DNA of 64,000 nucleotides from Phocaeicola plebeius DSM 17135 (GCF_000187895.1 NZ_DS990133.1:1-64000); one strand, 5' to 3'. Positions 45,903-56,306 are shown, counted from the first letter of the stretch. A program made the numbers and translations. The notes: a model not told the origin generated them from the letters alone.

Positions 45903-47798
45903 ATGACTGACTACCGAAAAATCCTGAAACAATACTGGGGATATGACAATTTCCGAGGTATACAGGAAGACATTATCCGCAGCATAGGCGAAGGCCGGGA
46001 CACATTGGGACTCATGCCCACAGGTGGTGGTAAATCCATCACCTTTCAAGTGCCCGCCCTCGCCCAAGAAGGGTTATGCCTGGTCATTACCCCTCTGATT
46101 GCCCTAATGAAAGACCAGGTGAGAAACTTGCGTGAACGGGGCATCAAAGCAACCGCCATCTACTCCGGCATGACGCGCGAAGAGATTGTCATCGCATTGG
46201 AGAACTGCATCTTCGGCAACTACAAGTTTCTTTATGTATCTCCGGAAAGACTGGATACTGAAATCTTTCAAATCAAACTCCGCAGCATGCATGTCAGCCT
46301 CATCACCGTGGATGAGTCACACTGCATTTCACAATGGGGATACGACTTCCGCCCTGCTTACCTGAAAATAGCGGATATACGTCAGCTGCTCCCAGGAGTT
46401 CCCGTCATCGCACTGACAGCCACTGCCACTCCGGAAGTGGTCAGCGACATCCAGCAACGCCTTCAGTTCCGCCAGGAAAATGTGTTCCGCATGAGCTTTG
46501 AACGGAAGAACCTGGCCTACGTGGTACGTCATACAGAAGACAAGGAAAGTGAACTGCTTCACATCCTGCAACGCGTCAACGGGTCGGGAATTGTCTATAC
46601 CCGCAACCGGAAAAAGACGAAAGAGATTTCCCAGTTCCTGAACCGCAACCACATCACAGCCACTTTTTATCATGCCGGACTTAATGATGAGACCAAAGAT
46701 TCCCGACAAAAAGCCTGGCTGAAAGGAGAATTCCGTGTAATGGTAGCCACCAACGCCTTTGGTATGGGAATTGACAAACCAGACGTGCGCGTGGTTATCC
46801 ACGCCGACGTACCCGACTCGCCCGAAGCCTACTTTCAGGAAGCCGGACGAGCAGGAAGAGACGGCATGAAAGCCTATGCCGTACTTCTGTTCTGTGCCCG
46901 CGATAAAATCACACTCAAACAGCGGGTAAGTGACACATTTCCCGAGAAAAATTATATCCGAAAGATTTACGAAGACATCAACTTCTATTACCAAATGGCC
47001 ATGGGAGACGGAAGAGGCTGCACCTTCGCGTTCAACATCGATGAGTTCTGCCGTAATTTCAAGCATTTTCCCGTACAGACCGACAGTGCCTTGAAAATCC
47101 TGACTCGCGCAGGCTATCTGGAATATACTGATGAGCAGGACAATGCCTCGCGTATCATGTTTACCATCACCAAGGAAGAACTATACCGCATCCGCGAACA
47201 AAGCGAAGACACAGAAAAACTGATTCGTATCCTACTGAGAAGCTACACCGGACTTTTCACGGACTATGCTTATATCAGTGAAGACAATCTGTCGACCCGT
47301 TCGGGACTGAGCAAACAGCAAATCTATGAAACCCTGCTCTCGCTAAGCCGGCAGCATATCCTGCATTATATTCCCGCCAAAAAGACACCTTATATTATCT
47401 ATACGCGCGAAAGACAAGAAACGGAACGCGTTTATTTAAGTAAGGAAGTCTACGAAGACAGAAAAGAAAGCTATGTACAGCGTATCAACGCCATGATAGA
47501 ATATGCAGAAAGTGAAAACCGCTGCCGAAGCCGGATGCTGTTACGCTATTTCGGCGAAAAGAACGAGCACAATTGCGGGCAATGTGACGTATGCCTACAG
47601 CAACATCAGTCGGGACTAAAGTCGGGAGAGTTTGAAGCCATCAGTCAGCAACTGCAAGCGTTACTGAAAGAAAATCCGCTTTCGTTGCAAGAGATAAAGG
47701 ACAAAATGCAAGTGCCTGAAAATCACCTGATGAAAGTGGTATCCTACTTGGTTTCCGAAGAAATCATCCGACAAGAGAACGGATACCTAAAATTCTAA
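45903..47798 (+). CDS. recQ: ATP-dependent DNA helicase RecQ
   Basis: 631 residues. Superfamily 2 motifs are clear: GGGKSITFQVPAL (I), VDESHCISQWGYDFRP (II), ALTATATP (III) and YFQEAGRAGRDG (VI). Zinc-binding Cys residues of the RQC lie in CRSRMLLRYFGEKNEHNCGQCDVC. The end (about 580-631) is a short winged-helix-like stretch; I see no HRDC domain. It unwinds 3'-tailed DNA and pairs with RecJ. The intergenic array B starts 32 bp after its stop. Confidence 0.96.
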   Translation: MTDYRKILKQYWGYDNFRGIQEDIIRSIGEGRDTLGLMPTGGGKSITFQVPALAQEGLCLVITPLIALMKDQVRNLRERGIKATAIYSGMTREEIVIALENCIFGNYKFLYVSPERLDTEIFQIKLRSMHVSLITVDESHCISQWGYDFRPAYLKIADIRQLLPGVPVIALTATATPEVVSDIQQRLQFRQENVFRMSFERKNLAYVVRHTEDKESELLHILQRVNGSGIVYTRNRKKTKEISQFLNRNHITATFYHAGLNDETKDSRQKAWLKGEFRVMVATNAFGMGIDKPDVRVVIHADVPDSPEAYFQEAGRAGRDGMKAYAVLLFCARDKITLKQRVSDTFPEKNYIRKIYEDINFYYQMAMGDGRGCTFAFNIDEFCRNFKHFPVQTDSALKILTRAGYLEYTDEQDNASRIMFTITKEELYRIREQSEDTEKLIRILLRSYTGLFTDYAYISEDNLSTRSGLSKQQIYETLLSLSRQHILHYIPAKKTPYIIYTRERQETERVYLSKEVYEDRKESYVQRINAMIEYAESENRCRSRMLLRYFGEKNEHNCGQCDVCLQQHQSGLKSGEFEAISQQLQALLKENPLSLQEIKDKMQVPENHLMKVVSYLVSEEIIRQENGYLKF

Positions 47799-47829
47799 TC
47801 CACTCATTATAAACCTCTTGTTACTTCTC

Positions 47830-47917
47830 AGTACTTCTTAGGCAATACTGAAGTACTTCCCCGAAAGTATTCGAGTACTTCCTTGAAAGTACTGGAGTAC
47901 TCCTTCGGAAGTACTGA
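47830..47917. repeat. Array of four 22-bp palindromic units (array B)
   Basis: Units start at 47830, 47852, 47874 and 47896. Each begins AGTACT and contains a near-palindrome of 20 nt such as AGTACTTCCTTGAAAGTACT, plus a 2-nt spacer. The fourth has a C(TTCG)G-type loop. The sequence is unrelated to array A, but the 22-bp period is identical. It lies between recQ and the marR promoter region; the rest of the 241-bp gap is plain AT-rich sequence with a -7-like TATATTTG at 48001-48008. Confidence 0.85.
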
Positions 47918-48039
47918 GAATTCCCCCTCCGCTTTCAAATGAAAGCACAGGTTTCTCCCCACAAAATAGTCAAATATTTTACTACTTCAAAAAAAGGAGC
48001 TATATTTGTAGCCGGATAACTAAAAAATCACCTCATAAA

Positions 48040-48480
48040 ATGAAAGAAGGAAACGAGTTCCGGGAACTCATGATACAAATTTTCCGCACTCGCATGGCCT
48101 TTCGACGTGCCATGCAACGCACCCTAAAAGATAATAATGCCGGCATCACCTTCGAAATGCTTCAAGTTTTAAGCAGTCTCTGGCATGAACAGGGCATTAC
48201 CCAACAGGCACTGGCTGAGCGTACTGCCAAGGACAAGGCCTGCCTGACCAATCTGATGAACAACCTGGAAAAGAAGGGATATGTCTACCGGAAAGAGGAT
48301 ACGAATGACCGACGCAACAAGCTGGTGTACCTCACTCCTGAAGGGGAAGCACTTAAAGTCCAGATTCGCCCGATTCTTAATCTGGTATACGCCAATGCAG
48401 AAGAAATATTGTCTACCGAACGAACGGCAAAGATATTATCTGAATTAAAAACGGTACAAAATGTCCTTGAAGGTTTCTAA
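48040..48480 (+). CDS. MarR-family transcriptional regulator
   Basis: 146 residues with the winged helix (about 35-105): GITQQALAERTAKDKACLTNLMNNLEKKGYVYRKEDTNDRRNKLVYLTPEG. It likely represses the efflux genes that follow and responds to a small ligand. Its end overlaps the tolC-like gene by 20 nt, so it is co-translated. A -7-like TATATTTG lies at 48001-48008. Confidence 0.92.
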   Translation: MKEGNEFRELMIQIFRTRMAFRRAMQRTLKDNNAGITFEMLQVLSSLWHEQGITQQALAERTAKDKACLTNLMNNLEKKGYVYRKEDTNDRRNKLVYLTPEGEALKVQIRPILNLVYANAEEILSTERTAKILSELKTVQNVLEGF

Positions 48481-49783
48481 CATCATCCGAAAACTGATTT
48501 TTACAGGTAGTCTGTTGGGGGCTGTCTCTGCACACGCACAGCAGGACTCTTTATTCTTGTCGGTCGAGCAACTGTTCGAATCGGGCATCAAAAGCAGCCT
48601 GCAATTGCAGAGTGACAGCCTGAAAGAAAGAATGGCTTATGAAAGGAAATTGTATGCCAAAACCGGCCTGCTCCCTGATTTGGAAATAGGGCTGAAAGGA
48701 GGCATCATCGGTCAGCCCGTGGTCTTTCAGAACGGGCTTTCCAATCCCACCTACCCTGATACCCCGGACTGGTCGCAGAATTATACGGTCGACTTTAACC
48801 AGCCGCTTTATCAGGGAGGAAAAATCCGCCGTTCCATCCAAAAGGCAGACATTGAAACCGAAATAGCCAGACTGCAGCGGATGACGAATCAGGCCGACAT
48901 CAAATTGGGATTACTCAACCAGTACCTGACGCTTTTCACCTTATTCAAACAGCATCTTGTACTTACCCGTAACATCGAAGAATCAGAACGTCGCCTGCAA
49001 GATATACGTCAAATGAAGAAAGAGGGACTTATCACCAACAATGACGTATTGCGCAGCGAAATGCAACTGACCAATGACCGGCTGTCTCTGCAGGAAACGG
49101 AAAACAGCATTCACATCGTGTCGCAACAACTGAACCTGTTGTTAGGAAACGAACGTAACCCGATTATTACGCCCGACACGACACTGCTTCAGCAAGCTAC
49201 TCCGCTGGACAGTTACGACGACTACCTCCTGTCAGCCTACGAGCAGGCACCAGACATGCAACTGCTACGCAAGGAAACCGAACTGGCCCAGAACCAGATA
49301 GAGATAGACCGTGCCTCACGCAGGCCGAACATCAACCTGTATGCGTCGAACACCCTGGCCCGCCCCATCACGCGTACCATGACCGACTTGTACAACAATA
49401 ACTGGAATATCGGACTTTCCGTGTCGTATCCGCTCTCTTCCTTATTCAAGAACGGACACAAAATCAAGGAAAGCCAGCTTCAGGTTGCCGTACAGAAAAA
49501 AGAAGAAGAGCTGAAAAAACAACAGTTGCAGATGGATATTTACAACGCCATCCTGCGCCACAAGGAAGCCTTGCAGGAAGAAGAAGCCTGGGAATTGTCG
49601 GTCCGCCAGGCACAGGAAAACTACCGCATCATGCAAAACCGTTACATGAACCAGCTGGCCATACTCACCGACCTGCTGGATGCCAACTCCGTGTTGCTCA
49701 ATGCCGAGCTACAGTTGACCTCTTCGCGCACCAGAATCATTTACACCTACTACCAGCTGCAAAAAGCTTGCGGAAGATTATAA
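48461..49783 (+). CDS. TolC-family outer-membrane efflux protein
   Basis: 440 residues. The signal peptide ends at about VSAHAQ (residue 27). Two OEP repeats with long helical hairpins are visible (YERKLYAKTGLLPDLEIGLKGG; QIEIDRASRRPNINLYAS). It starts inside the end of marR (20-nt overlap) and is followed by an adaptor and an MFS pump, so it forms the outer-membrane exit of an EmrAB-like system. Confidence 0.9.
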   Translation: MSLKVSNIIRKLIFTGSLLGAVSAHAQQDSLFLSVEQLFESGIKSSLQLQSDSLKERMAYERKLYAKTGLLPDLEIGLKGGIIGQPVVFQNGLSNPTYPDTPDWSQNYTVDFNQPLYQGGKIRRSIQKADIETEIARLQRMTNQADIKLGLLNQYLTLFTLFKQHLVLTRNIEESERRLQDIRQMKKEGLITNNDVLRSEMQLTNDRLSLQETENSIHIVSQQLNLLLGNERNPIITPDTTLLQQATPLDSYDDYLLSAYEQAPDMQLLRKETELAQNQIEIDRASRRPNINLYASNTLARPITRTMTDLYNNNWNIGLSVSYPLSSLFKNGHKIKESQLQVAVQKKEEELKKQQLQMDIYNAILRHKEALQEEEAWELSVRQAQENYRIMQNRYMNQLAILTDLLDANSVLLNAELQLTSSRTRIIYTYYQLQKACGRL

Positions 49784-49804
49784 CTTCACTAAACTATAAA
49801 GAAT

Positions 49805-50869
49805 ATGACGCTACAAGATACACACAAGAAACTCCGGAAAAGAAGACTGCAGAACATCCTGCTCAACTTTCTATGTATTCTGATTGCCGGCTCCGGACTG
49901 ATATGGGTGGCCAATTACTTTTGGAAATACATTCATTATGAAATTACGAACGATGCCTTTATTGACCAGTACGTAAGTCCGCTGAACATCCGTGCCTCCG
50001 GCTACATCAAGGAAGTGCGCTTCAAAGAACATCAGTATGTACATCAGGGAGATACACTGCTGATACTGGACAACCGTGAGTATCAGATAAAGGTGAAAGA
50101 GGCGGAAGCTGCCCTGCTGGATGTAAAAGGCTCTAAAGAGGTACTTCATTCCGGCATAGAGACTTCACAAACCAACATCGCCGTGCAAGACGCCAACATT
50201 GCCGAAGCGAAAGCCAAACTATGGCAGCTGGAGCAGGACTACCGCCGTTTTGCTAGACTACTCAAAGAGGAATCTGTGCCCGAACAGCAGTATGAGCAGG
50301 CCAAAGCGTCTTACGAAGCAGCCCAGGCCCGCTATCAGGCATTGTTAGAACAGCGAAAAGCGGCTCAGTCGCAGTTCACGGAAACGACCCGACGAACCAC
50401 CAGCGCAGAAGCAGCCATCTTGAGCAAGGAAGCCAGCCTGGATTTGGCCCGTCTTAATTTGTCATATACCGTACTGACGGCTCCGTATGACGGTTATATG
50501 GGACGCCGAACCCTGGAACCCGGTCAATATGTACAGGCAGGACAAACCATCTCGTATCTGGTTCGGAATACGGATAAATGGGTGACAGCCAATTACAAGG
50601 AAACACAGATTATCCATATTTACATCGGACAAGAAGTACGCATTAAGGTAGATGCCCTCCCTGGAAAAGTCTTTCACGGTACTGTAACGGCCATTTCGGA
50701 AGCTACCGGCTCCAAATATTCGCTGGTTCCTACCGACAATTCTGCCGGAAACTTTGTCAAAGTACAGCAACGTATCCCCGTAAGAATTGACCTGAAAGAC
50801 ATAACTCCGGAAGAAATGAACAATCTGAGAGCCGGAATGATGGTAGAAACTGAAGCTTTACGCAAATGA
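49805..50869 (+). CDS. EmrA-like periplasmic adaptor (HlyD family)
   Basis: 354 residues. One N-terminal membrane helix (about 15-40) precedes a lipoyl part (INIRASGYIKEV-like NIRASGYIKEVRFKEHQYVHQGDTLLILD), a long helical hairpin (about 95-205) and a second lipoyl/barrel domain (LTAPYDGYMGRRTLEPGQYVQAGQ). This is the EmrA plan used with MFS pumps. Its end overlaps the next gene's ATG by 4 nt. Confidence 0.92.
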   Translation: MTLQDTHKKLRKRRLQNILLNFLCILIAGSGLIWVANYFWKYIHYEITNDAFIDQYVSPLNIRASGYIKEVRFKEHQYVHQGDTLLILDNREYQIKVKEAEAALLDVKGSKEVLHSGIETSQTNIAVQDANIAEAKAKLWQLEQDYRRFARLLKEESVPEQQYEQAKASYEAAQARYQALLEQRKAAQSQFTETTRRTTSAEAAILSKEASLDLARLNLSYTVLTAPYDGYMGRRTLEPGQYVQAGQTISYLVRNTDKWVTANYKETQIIHIYIGQEVRIKVDALPGKVFHGTVTAISEATGSKYSLVPTDNSAGNFVKVQQRIPVRIDLKDITPEEMNNLRAGMMVETEALRK

Positions 50870-52470
50870 TGACCATGAAACAACTCGACGTACCCGTACG
50901 TCAATGGGTTCCCGACTGGTTGGGGATGATATGTATCTTCTTTATCATCCTTCCCGTAACCATGCTGAATGGCTCCTACACCGGCAGTATGCTCGAAGTA
51001 TCCAGTACCCTGGGGACCAATACAGAAGACATCACCATGGGATACTATGCTGCTTCGGCCGGAATGGCCATAGCCTACCCCATCGTACCCAAGGTACTTG
51101 ATGCCCTTTCGTCCAAGTTTCTGTTACTGACTGACCTGAGCATACAGTTCCTGCTCAGCTGGGTATGTGCCCGTTCGCAAAATATTGACCTGGTCATCAT
51201 CTGCAGTTTCTTTATCGGCTTCCTGAAAGGATTTCTCATGCTATGGTTCATCCGAAGAGCAACCAAGATTTTCAGTCCGAAAAATGTACGAAGCGAGTTT
51301 TACTCCTATTTCTACCCGTTAGTATTTGCCGGAGGACAAGTATCCATGATTGTCACCGCCGAACTGGCCTATCACTATAACTGGCAATACATGTATTACT
51401 TCATGATGATGATGCTCATGGCATCCATTCTGATTGTCATCGTCTGTTTCCGTCACAACCGGCCGCTTAAGCCCATCCGGCTTTCAGAGTTGCACATTCG
51501 GGAAATGCTTGTCATCGCCACTGGATTACTGATGCTGATGTACGTCATTAACTATGGGAAAGTACTCGACTGGATGTCTTCTTTTAAGATCCGGCTCTAT
51601 CTGGTTATTGCTCCCATCTTAATCGCTTTCTTCATCTGGAAACAATATCACTCCAAGCAGCCGTATGTAAACCTGGCCCCATTGTACCAGCCTAAAGCCA
51701 TCGTAGGTTACCTCTACATGATGCTGGTCATGTTTTTCAGTACCTCTACCACCCTGCTGACCAATTATATGACCAGCATTCTGAAGGTAGACAGTACACA
51801 CACGTACCAGCTTTACATCTATCTGTTGCCGGGATATGCATTGGGAGCATTCATCTGCTTCTGGTGGTTCCGCTGGCAACGTTGGCGTTTCCGCTTTCTG
51901 ATAGCCGGCGGCATGAGTTGTTTTGCAGCCTTTTTCGGAATATTGTATTTCACGGTTTCTCCTGAAAGTACGTACGAGATGCTTTTTCTTCCTGTATTCT
52001 TAAGAGGGTTAGGCATGCTGATACTCATCATAGCCTTTGCCCTGTTCGCCGTAGAGGAGCTGAATCCCAAATTCCTGCTGGCCAATGCCTTTTTCCTGAT
52101 TTGCTTCCGTTCGGTACTGGCCCCCATTCTGGCGACCTCTTTTTACAGCAATACCCTCTACCGGCTGGAACAAAAATACATGTACTCCCTGTCCGAGACA
52201 ATCAGTCAGACCGACCCGCTGGCTGCCAGCCAGTTCAATCAGTCCCTCACACTGCATCTGGCGCAAGGGCACGAATATACAGAAGCTACACAAATGGCTA
52301 CCCAGACACTCTATGCCACTCTACAGCAGCAAAGCCTTCTGCTTTCGCTCAAGCATATATTAGGCTATCTGTTTGTCATCTCACTGGTCATAGCCATTGT
52401 TTCACGTTTCATACCGTTCCATAAGACAATTCGCGTAAAATACACCAAAGCTGGAGACGATATGGTATAA
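50866..52470 (+). CDS. EmrB-like MFS drug/solute efflux pump (DHA2 type)
   Basis: 534 residues with about 14 membrane helices. The conserved loop ending IRRATKIFSPKNVRSEFYSYFYP follows the fourth helix, and a large C-terminal loop (about 420-490) is present before the last helix. The translation start overlaps the adaptor gene (ATGA). With the adaptor and TolC proteins it should export toxic compounds or metabolites under MarR control. Helix motifs are more divergent than in E. coli EmrB. Confidence 0.88.
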   Translation: MMTMKQLDVPVRQWVPDWLGMICIFFIILPVTMLNGSYTGSMLEVSSTLGTNTEDITMGYYAASAGMAIAYPIVPKVLDALSSKFLLLTDLSIQFLLSWVCARSQNIDLVIICSFFIGFLKGFLMLWFIRRATKIFSPKNVRSEFYSYFYPLVFAGGQVSMIVTAELAYHYNWQYMYYFMMMMLMASILIVIVCFRHNRPLKPIRLSELHIREMLVIATGLLMLMYVINYGKVLDWMSSFKIRLYLVIAPILIAFFIWKQYHSKQPYVNLAPLYQPKAIVGYLYMMLVMFFSTSTTLLTNYMTSILKVDSTHTYQLYIYLLPGYALGAFICFWWFRWQRWRFRFLIAGGMSCFAAFFGILYFTVSPESTYEMLFLPVFLRGLGMLILIIAFALFAVEELNPKFLLANAFFLICFRSVLAPILATSFYSNTLYRLEQKYMYSLSETISQTDPLAASQFNQSLTLHLAQGHEYTEATQMATQTLYATLQQQSLLLSLKHILGYLFVISLVIAIVSRFIPFHKTIRVKYTKAGDDMV

Positions 52471-52516
52471 AAATAAGGAGACTGTCCGATTCAGCATCAC
52501 GACAGTCTCCTTATTT
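52471..52516. terminator. Bidirectional terminator after the efflux operon
   Basis: Perfect 16-bp arms (52471-52486 and 52501-52516; core AAGGAGACTGTC) lie between the converging pump gene and the 83-residue gene. The T-rich side is better on the minus strand. Confidence 0.9.
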
Positions 52517-52527
52517 ATAAACATTTC

Positions 52528-52779
52528 TCAGAATTCAATAATCAATGATTTACGAGGAGATATTACCAGATTCTTTGTCAAGTCAATCTTTTTCCCACTC
52601 GAAACATCTCTACCTTCTTTAGAATCCTTAGTCAAGACAGTATAGCACTCACTATCCAGAATTTGTTCTGAGCCAGTGCTATTCAGCACAATCATTTCAG
52701 TTTTTCCTTCGTGTACATGAGAATACATATATATCCCTCTGTGAGGAATATGATACTTCACTGTTTTGTTTTCTGCCAT
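52528..52779 (-). CDS. Small protein like the C-terminal beta domain of GH13 maltodextrinases
   Basis: 83 residues without signal peptide. The order of elements GIYMYSHVHEGKTEMIVLNST ... CYTVLTKDSKEGRDVSSGKKIDLTKNLVISPRKSLIIEF matches the C-terminal beta-sandwich of neopullulanase/cyclomaltodextrinase-type GH13 enzymes, but no catalytic domain precedes it. It has its own -7-like box TATATTTG (52806-52813, minus strand) about 27 bp upstream and its own terminator, so it looks like an expressed gene, not a decayed remnant. Function unknown. Confidence 0.7.
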   Translation of the reverse strand: MAENKTVKYHIPHRGIYMYSHVHEGKTEMIVLNSTGSEQILDSECYTVLTKDSKEGRDVSSGKKIDLTKNLVISPRKSLIIEF

Positions 52780-52892
52780 TTATGTTTAGTTTAATTTTGC
52801 GGGCGCAAATATATGTATTTAAAACATATTTCTAAAACATAACAATGAAGTTTTTCGTTTATTTATGCAATTTTCATGACATAAATCAATTC

Positions 52893-54062
52893 TCAATATA
52901 CTTCTACCTTGGCAGCCAGCGACTTACACTTGTCACGCAGTGCATCCAAATCACCGTCATTCTTGTCATAGCAAACTACCACTCCCATACGACGGTTCAA
53001 GCGGGTAGTAGGTTTTCCGAAAATACGAAGATAGGTATTAGGCTGAGAGCAAACAAGTTCCTCTCCTCTATACTGCGGTGCCTTTTGGCCGGAAACAGGA
53101 GAAAGAATGACGGCACTGGCTCCGATATGTTCCTGTGTAATACCTGGAATCGGGAGTCCCAACACTGCATATAAATGCAGTTCAAACTCGTTCAGGTTTT
53201 GTGTATTGGCCAGTGTAACCATTCCTGTATCGTGTGGACGAGGAGACAATTCAGAGAAATAAACTCCGTTTTCGTGGCTCAGGAAGAATTCCACTCCCCA
53301 CAAGCCATAGCCTGTCAAAGCACGAGTCACCTTCTCCGCCATCTGCTGAGCTTCAGCCAAATGCTCCGGTGCGATATGAGCCGGCTGGAAACTTTCACGG
53401 TAGTCCCCACCTTTCTGTACGTGTCCGATAGGAGGACAGAACAAGGTAGGACCATCCTTCTGTGTCACGGTCAGCAGGGTAATTTCACTGTCAAAGTGAA
53501 TGAACTCTTCTACAATGAGTTCCTTAATATCCCCACGGCTTCCGCTGCATCCGTATTCCCAAGAATACTTCAAGTCTTCCTCACTCTTGGCTACAGACTG
53601 TCCCTTACCTGAAGAAGACATCAACGGCTTAATGACACAAGGATAGCCAATCTTTCCGGCAGCTTCCTTCAGTTCTTCATAAGAAGAAGCGTAAAAATAC
53701 TTTGCCGTCTTCAGTCCCAGTTCCTTCGCTGCCAAATCACGGATAGCCTTACGGTTCATCGTAAAATTCACCGCACGGGCACTTGGTACAACCTGTATAC
53801 CTTCTTTTTCCAAGTGATAAAGCCGTTCAGTACGAATTGCTTCTATTTCAGGAACAATTATATCCGGACGATACTTTTCTACCACACGGTCCAAAGCTTC
53901 TCCATCCAACATACTGAATACCTCGCATGCATCTGCCACCTGCATAGCCGGTGCACCTGCATAAGAGTCACACGCAATTACATACTGTCCCAAACGCTGG
54001 GCAGCAATGGTAAATTCCTTTCCGAGTTCCCCGGAACCCAACAAAAGTATTTTTTTAGTCAT
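52893..54062 (-). CDS. purT: Formate-dependent phosphoribosylglycinamide formyltransferase
   Basis: 389 residues. The N-terminal [21 protein letters not shown]ossmann-like start, the ATP-grasp core ([28 protein letters not shown]) and [16 protein letters not shown] are the PurT pattern. It makes formyl-GAR from GAR, formate and ATP in purine synthesis, a folate-independent step. It appears monocistronic; a -7-like TATCTTTG on the minus strand is at 54091-54098. Confidence 0.97.
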   Translation of the reverse strand: MTKKILLLGSGELGKEFTIAAQRLGQYVIACDSYAGAPAMQVADACEVFSMLDGEALDRVVEKYRPDIIVPEIEAIRTERLYHLEKEGIQVVPSARAVNFTMNRKAIRDLAAKELGLKTAKYFYASSYEELKEAAGKIGYPCVIKPLMSSSGKGQSVAKSEEDLKYSWEYGCSGSRGDIKELIVEEFIHFDSEITLLTVTQKDGPTLFCPPIGHVQKGGDYRESFQPAHIAPEHLAEAQQMAEKVTRALTGYGLWGVEFFLSHENGVYFSELSPRPHDTGMVTLANTQNLNEFELHLYAVLGLPIPGITQEHIGASAVILSPVSGQKAPQYRGEELVCSQPNTYLRIFGKPTTRLNRRMGVVVCYDKNDGDLDALRDKCKSLAAKVEVY

Positions 54063-54138
54063 ATTATTATAAGGTTTATGCTTCTTTCTGCAAAGATAAT
54101 ATTTTTCCTCGGACCTTATACTACAGCCGGCAGATTTA

Positions 54139-54936
54139 TCAAGCCTCGACTTCTGTTTCAGCCAGCTTCTTCAATGACAGCACTTCTGTTCCGTCTGCCC
54201 CCAAAAGGCTTACGGTTCCGTCTGCCTTGATTTCAAAACTACGTACTTCATCCAAAGCTTTCAAGATAGAAGACTCCACATCCATGTTCGGGCATGCCAT
54301 CATGGTAGAAATCATCTGACTGAAACGAAGAGAAGCCGCCTGTCCTTCTTCCTGTGTAAAAGAACCGTTTATCGTATTGCAGCTGGCATTACCGTGTACT
54401 CTTTTTTCTGCTACATTGAAACCCAATTGCGGCTGTTTTTCCACTTCTCCTACAGGATTGCCTTTTACAGAAACAATTTCCCAGGCACCATTCAAGTCGT
54501 TTACAGAAACCTCTGCCACTTCACGCTTCTGCAACAATATTACCGGCTTACCTTCCGCATCATTCAATGCTACATCTTCACCTACTGTTTCATATCCAGC
54601 CACTTTATTCAATGCTTCCAGCACATTCTGCTCCAACGTCATATCCGGACACATCATCCGGGTAGCAGCCACCTGACCAAATTTCACTTTTCCGGCATTC
54701 AGGGTATCCAATTCAAAGCTTCCCATCAGGCGATTGCATCCAGCATTGCCATACAAACGATGTCCGTCCTTGTCAAAACCCAAGAATGGTGCATTTTCCG
54801 CACTCACCTTTTCTCCGTTCACTTCTACAATATTCCATTCCCCTGTAAAGTCTACCACTGCTACCGAATTCTTTCCGGTTCCACAACTCATCAGTGCGCA
54901 AGCCAAAGCTGCAGCTGCAAAATACTTCTTATTCAT
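54139..54936 (-). CDS. Lipoprotein with two META domains
   Basis: 265 residues from ATG 54936 ([21 protein letters not shown]), with lipobox ALMSC; the upstream ATG at 54966 only adds charged residues. Two META/HslJ-like domains (about 30-140 and 150-255) repeat the same order: [11 protein letters not shown] / [24 protein letters not shown] / [13 protein letters not shown], and [18 protein letters not shown] / [18 protein letters not shown]. An internal duplication is obvious. Such proteins sit in the envelope; function is unclear. Confidence 0.88.
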   Translation of the reverse strand: MNKKYFAAAALACALMSCGTGKNSVAVVDFTGEWNIVEVNGEKVSAENAPFLGFDKDGHRLYGNAGCNRLMGSFELDTLNAGKVKFGQVAATRMMCPDMTLEQNVLEALNKVAGYETVGEDVALNDAEGKPVILLQKREVAEVSVNDLNGAWEIVSVKGNPVGEVEKQPQLGFNVAEKRVHGNASCNTINGSFTQEEGQAASLRFSQMISTMMACPNMDVESSILKALDEVRSFEIKADGTVSLLGADGTEVLSLKKLAETEVEA

Positions 54937-55112
54937 AACTTGTTTTTCCTTTTTAATCTTAATCATAAATTCACAAACAATCCATTTTTAAGAATTGTTC
55001 ATTTACAAAAATACGTATATCCCCAGAATACTGCACCATATTTTGAATTATTTTCTATCTTTGCATACTGAACGGTAACGTTTACCGGGCATTTAAAGTT
55101 TCAAAGTAATAA

Positions 55113-56306
55113 ATGAGTAAAGTATTGATTATCGGTGCAGGCGGTGTAGGTACCGTTGTTGCACACAAAGTGGCTCAGCATCCGGAAGTCTTTTCTGAAA
55201 TCATGATTGCCAGCCGCACACAGTCAAAATGCGACGCAATTGTCAAAGCAATTGGTAACCCCAACATCAAGACCGCTAAGGTAGATGCCGACAATGTGGA
55301 TGAACTTGTGTCTTTATTCAACAGTTTTAAACCCGAAATCGTTATTAACGTAGCACTTCCCTACCAGGATTTAACGATTATGGAAGCGTGTCTTCAGGCG
55401 GGAGTGAACTACCTGGATACAGCAAACTACGAGCCTAAAGACGAGGCACACTTTGAATACAGCTGGCAGTGGGCATACAAAAAACGCTTTGAAGATGCCG
55501 GACTGACTGCCATTCTGGGTTGCGGATTCGACCCGGGAGTAAGTGGAGTATATACCGCATACGCAGCAAAACATCATTTCGATGAAATCCACTACCTGGA
55601 CATCGTAGACTGCAATGCCGGAAATCACCACAAGGCTTTCGCTACTAACTTCAATCCGGAAATCAACATCCGCGAAATCACACAGAACGGACGTTATTAC
55701 GAAAACGGACAATGGGTTACTACCCAGCCGCTGGAATTCCACAAAGACCTGACTTATCCTAACATCGGTCCGCGTGATTCTTATCTTCTGTATCACGAAG
55801 AACTGGAATCACTGGTCAAGAATTTCCCGACCATCAAGCGTGCCCGTTTCTGGATGACTTTCGGACAGGAATACCTGACACACTTGCGTGTAATCCAGAA
55901 CATCGGTATGGCTAGCATCGAACCAATCAACTACAACGGTATGGAAATCGTTCCTTTGCAGTTCCTGAAAGCCGTACTGCCTAACCCGCAAGACCTTGGC
56001 GAGAACTACGAAGGCGAAACGTCAATCGGTTGCCGCATCCGTGGTATCAAAGACGGAAAAGAACATACATATTATGTATACAACAACTGCTCTCACCAGG
56101 CAGCTTATCAGGAAACAGGCATGCAGGGCGTAAGCTACACCACCGGTGTACCGGCCATGATTGGTGCCATGATGTTCCTGAAAGGATTGTGGAAGCGTCC
56201 GGGCGTATGGAACGTAGAAGAGTTCGATCCGGATCCATTCATGGAAGCTTTAAACAAATACGGATTGCCTTGGCATGAAGTATTCGACGGTGACCTGGAA
56301 CTATAA
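55113..56306 (+). CDS. Carboxynorspermidine synthase (saccharopine dehydrogenase family)
   Basis: 397 residues. The N-terminal NADP fold has LIIGAGGVGTVVAHK, followed by YLDTANYEPKDE and GCGFDPGVSGVYTAYA, characteristic of the carboxy(nor)spermidine dehydrogenase branch in Bacteroidota. It would join aspartate semialdehyde with a diamine for spermidine synthesis; the partner decarboxylase is not in this window. A -7-like TATCTTTG is at 55056-55063. A terminator follows, then bcp. Confidence 0.88.
   Translation: MSKVLIIGAGGVGTVVAHKVAQHPEVFSEIMIASRTQSKCDAIVKAIGNPNIKTAKVDADNVDELVSLFNSFKPEIVINVALPYQDLTIMEACLQAGVNYLDTANYEPKDEAHFEYSWQWAYKKRFEDAGLTAILGCGFDPGVSGVYTAYAAKHHFDEIHYLDIVDCNAGNHHKAFATNFNPEINIREITQNGRYYENGQWVTTQPLEFHKDLTYPNIGPRDSYLLYHEELESLVKNFPTIKRARFWMTFGQEYLTHLRVIQNIGMASIEPINYNGMEIVPLQFLKAVLPNPQDLGENYEGETSIGCRIRGIKDGKEHTYYVYNNCSHQAAYQETGMQGVSYTTGVPAMIGAMMFLKGLWKRPGVWNVEEFDPDPFMEALNKYGLPWHEVFDGDLEL

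Noticed and set aside
53175..53612. Long antisense frames over purT, META and other genes
   Set aside because: They mirror strongly conserved genes on the other strand and show no domain, signal or start context.
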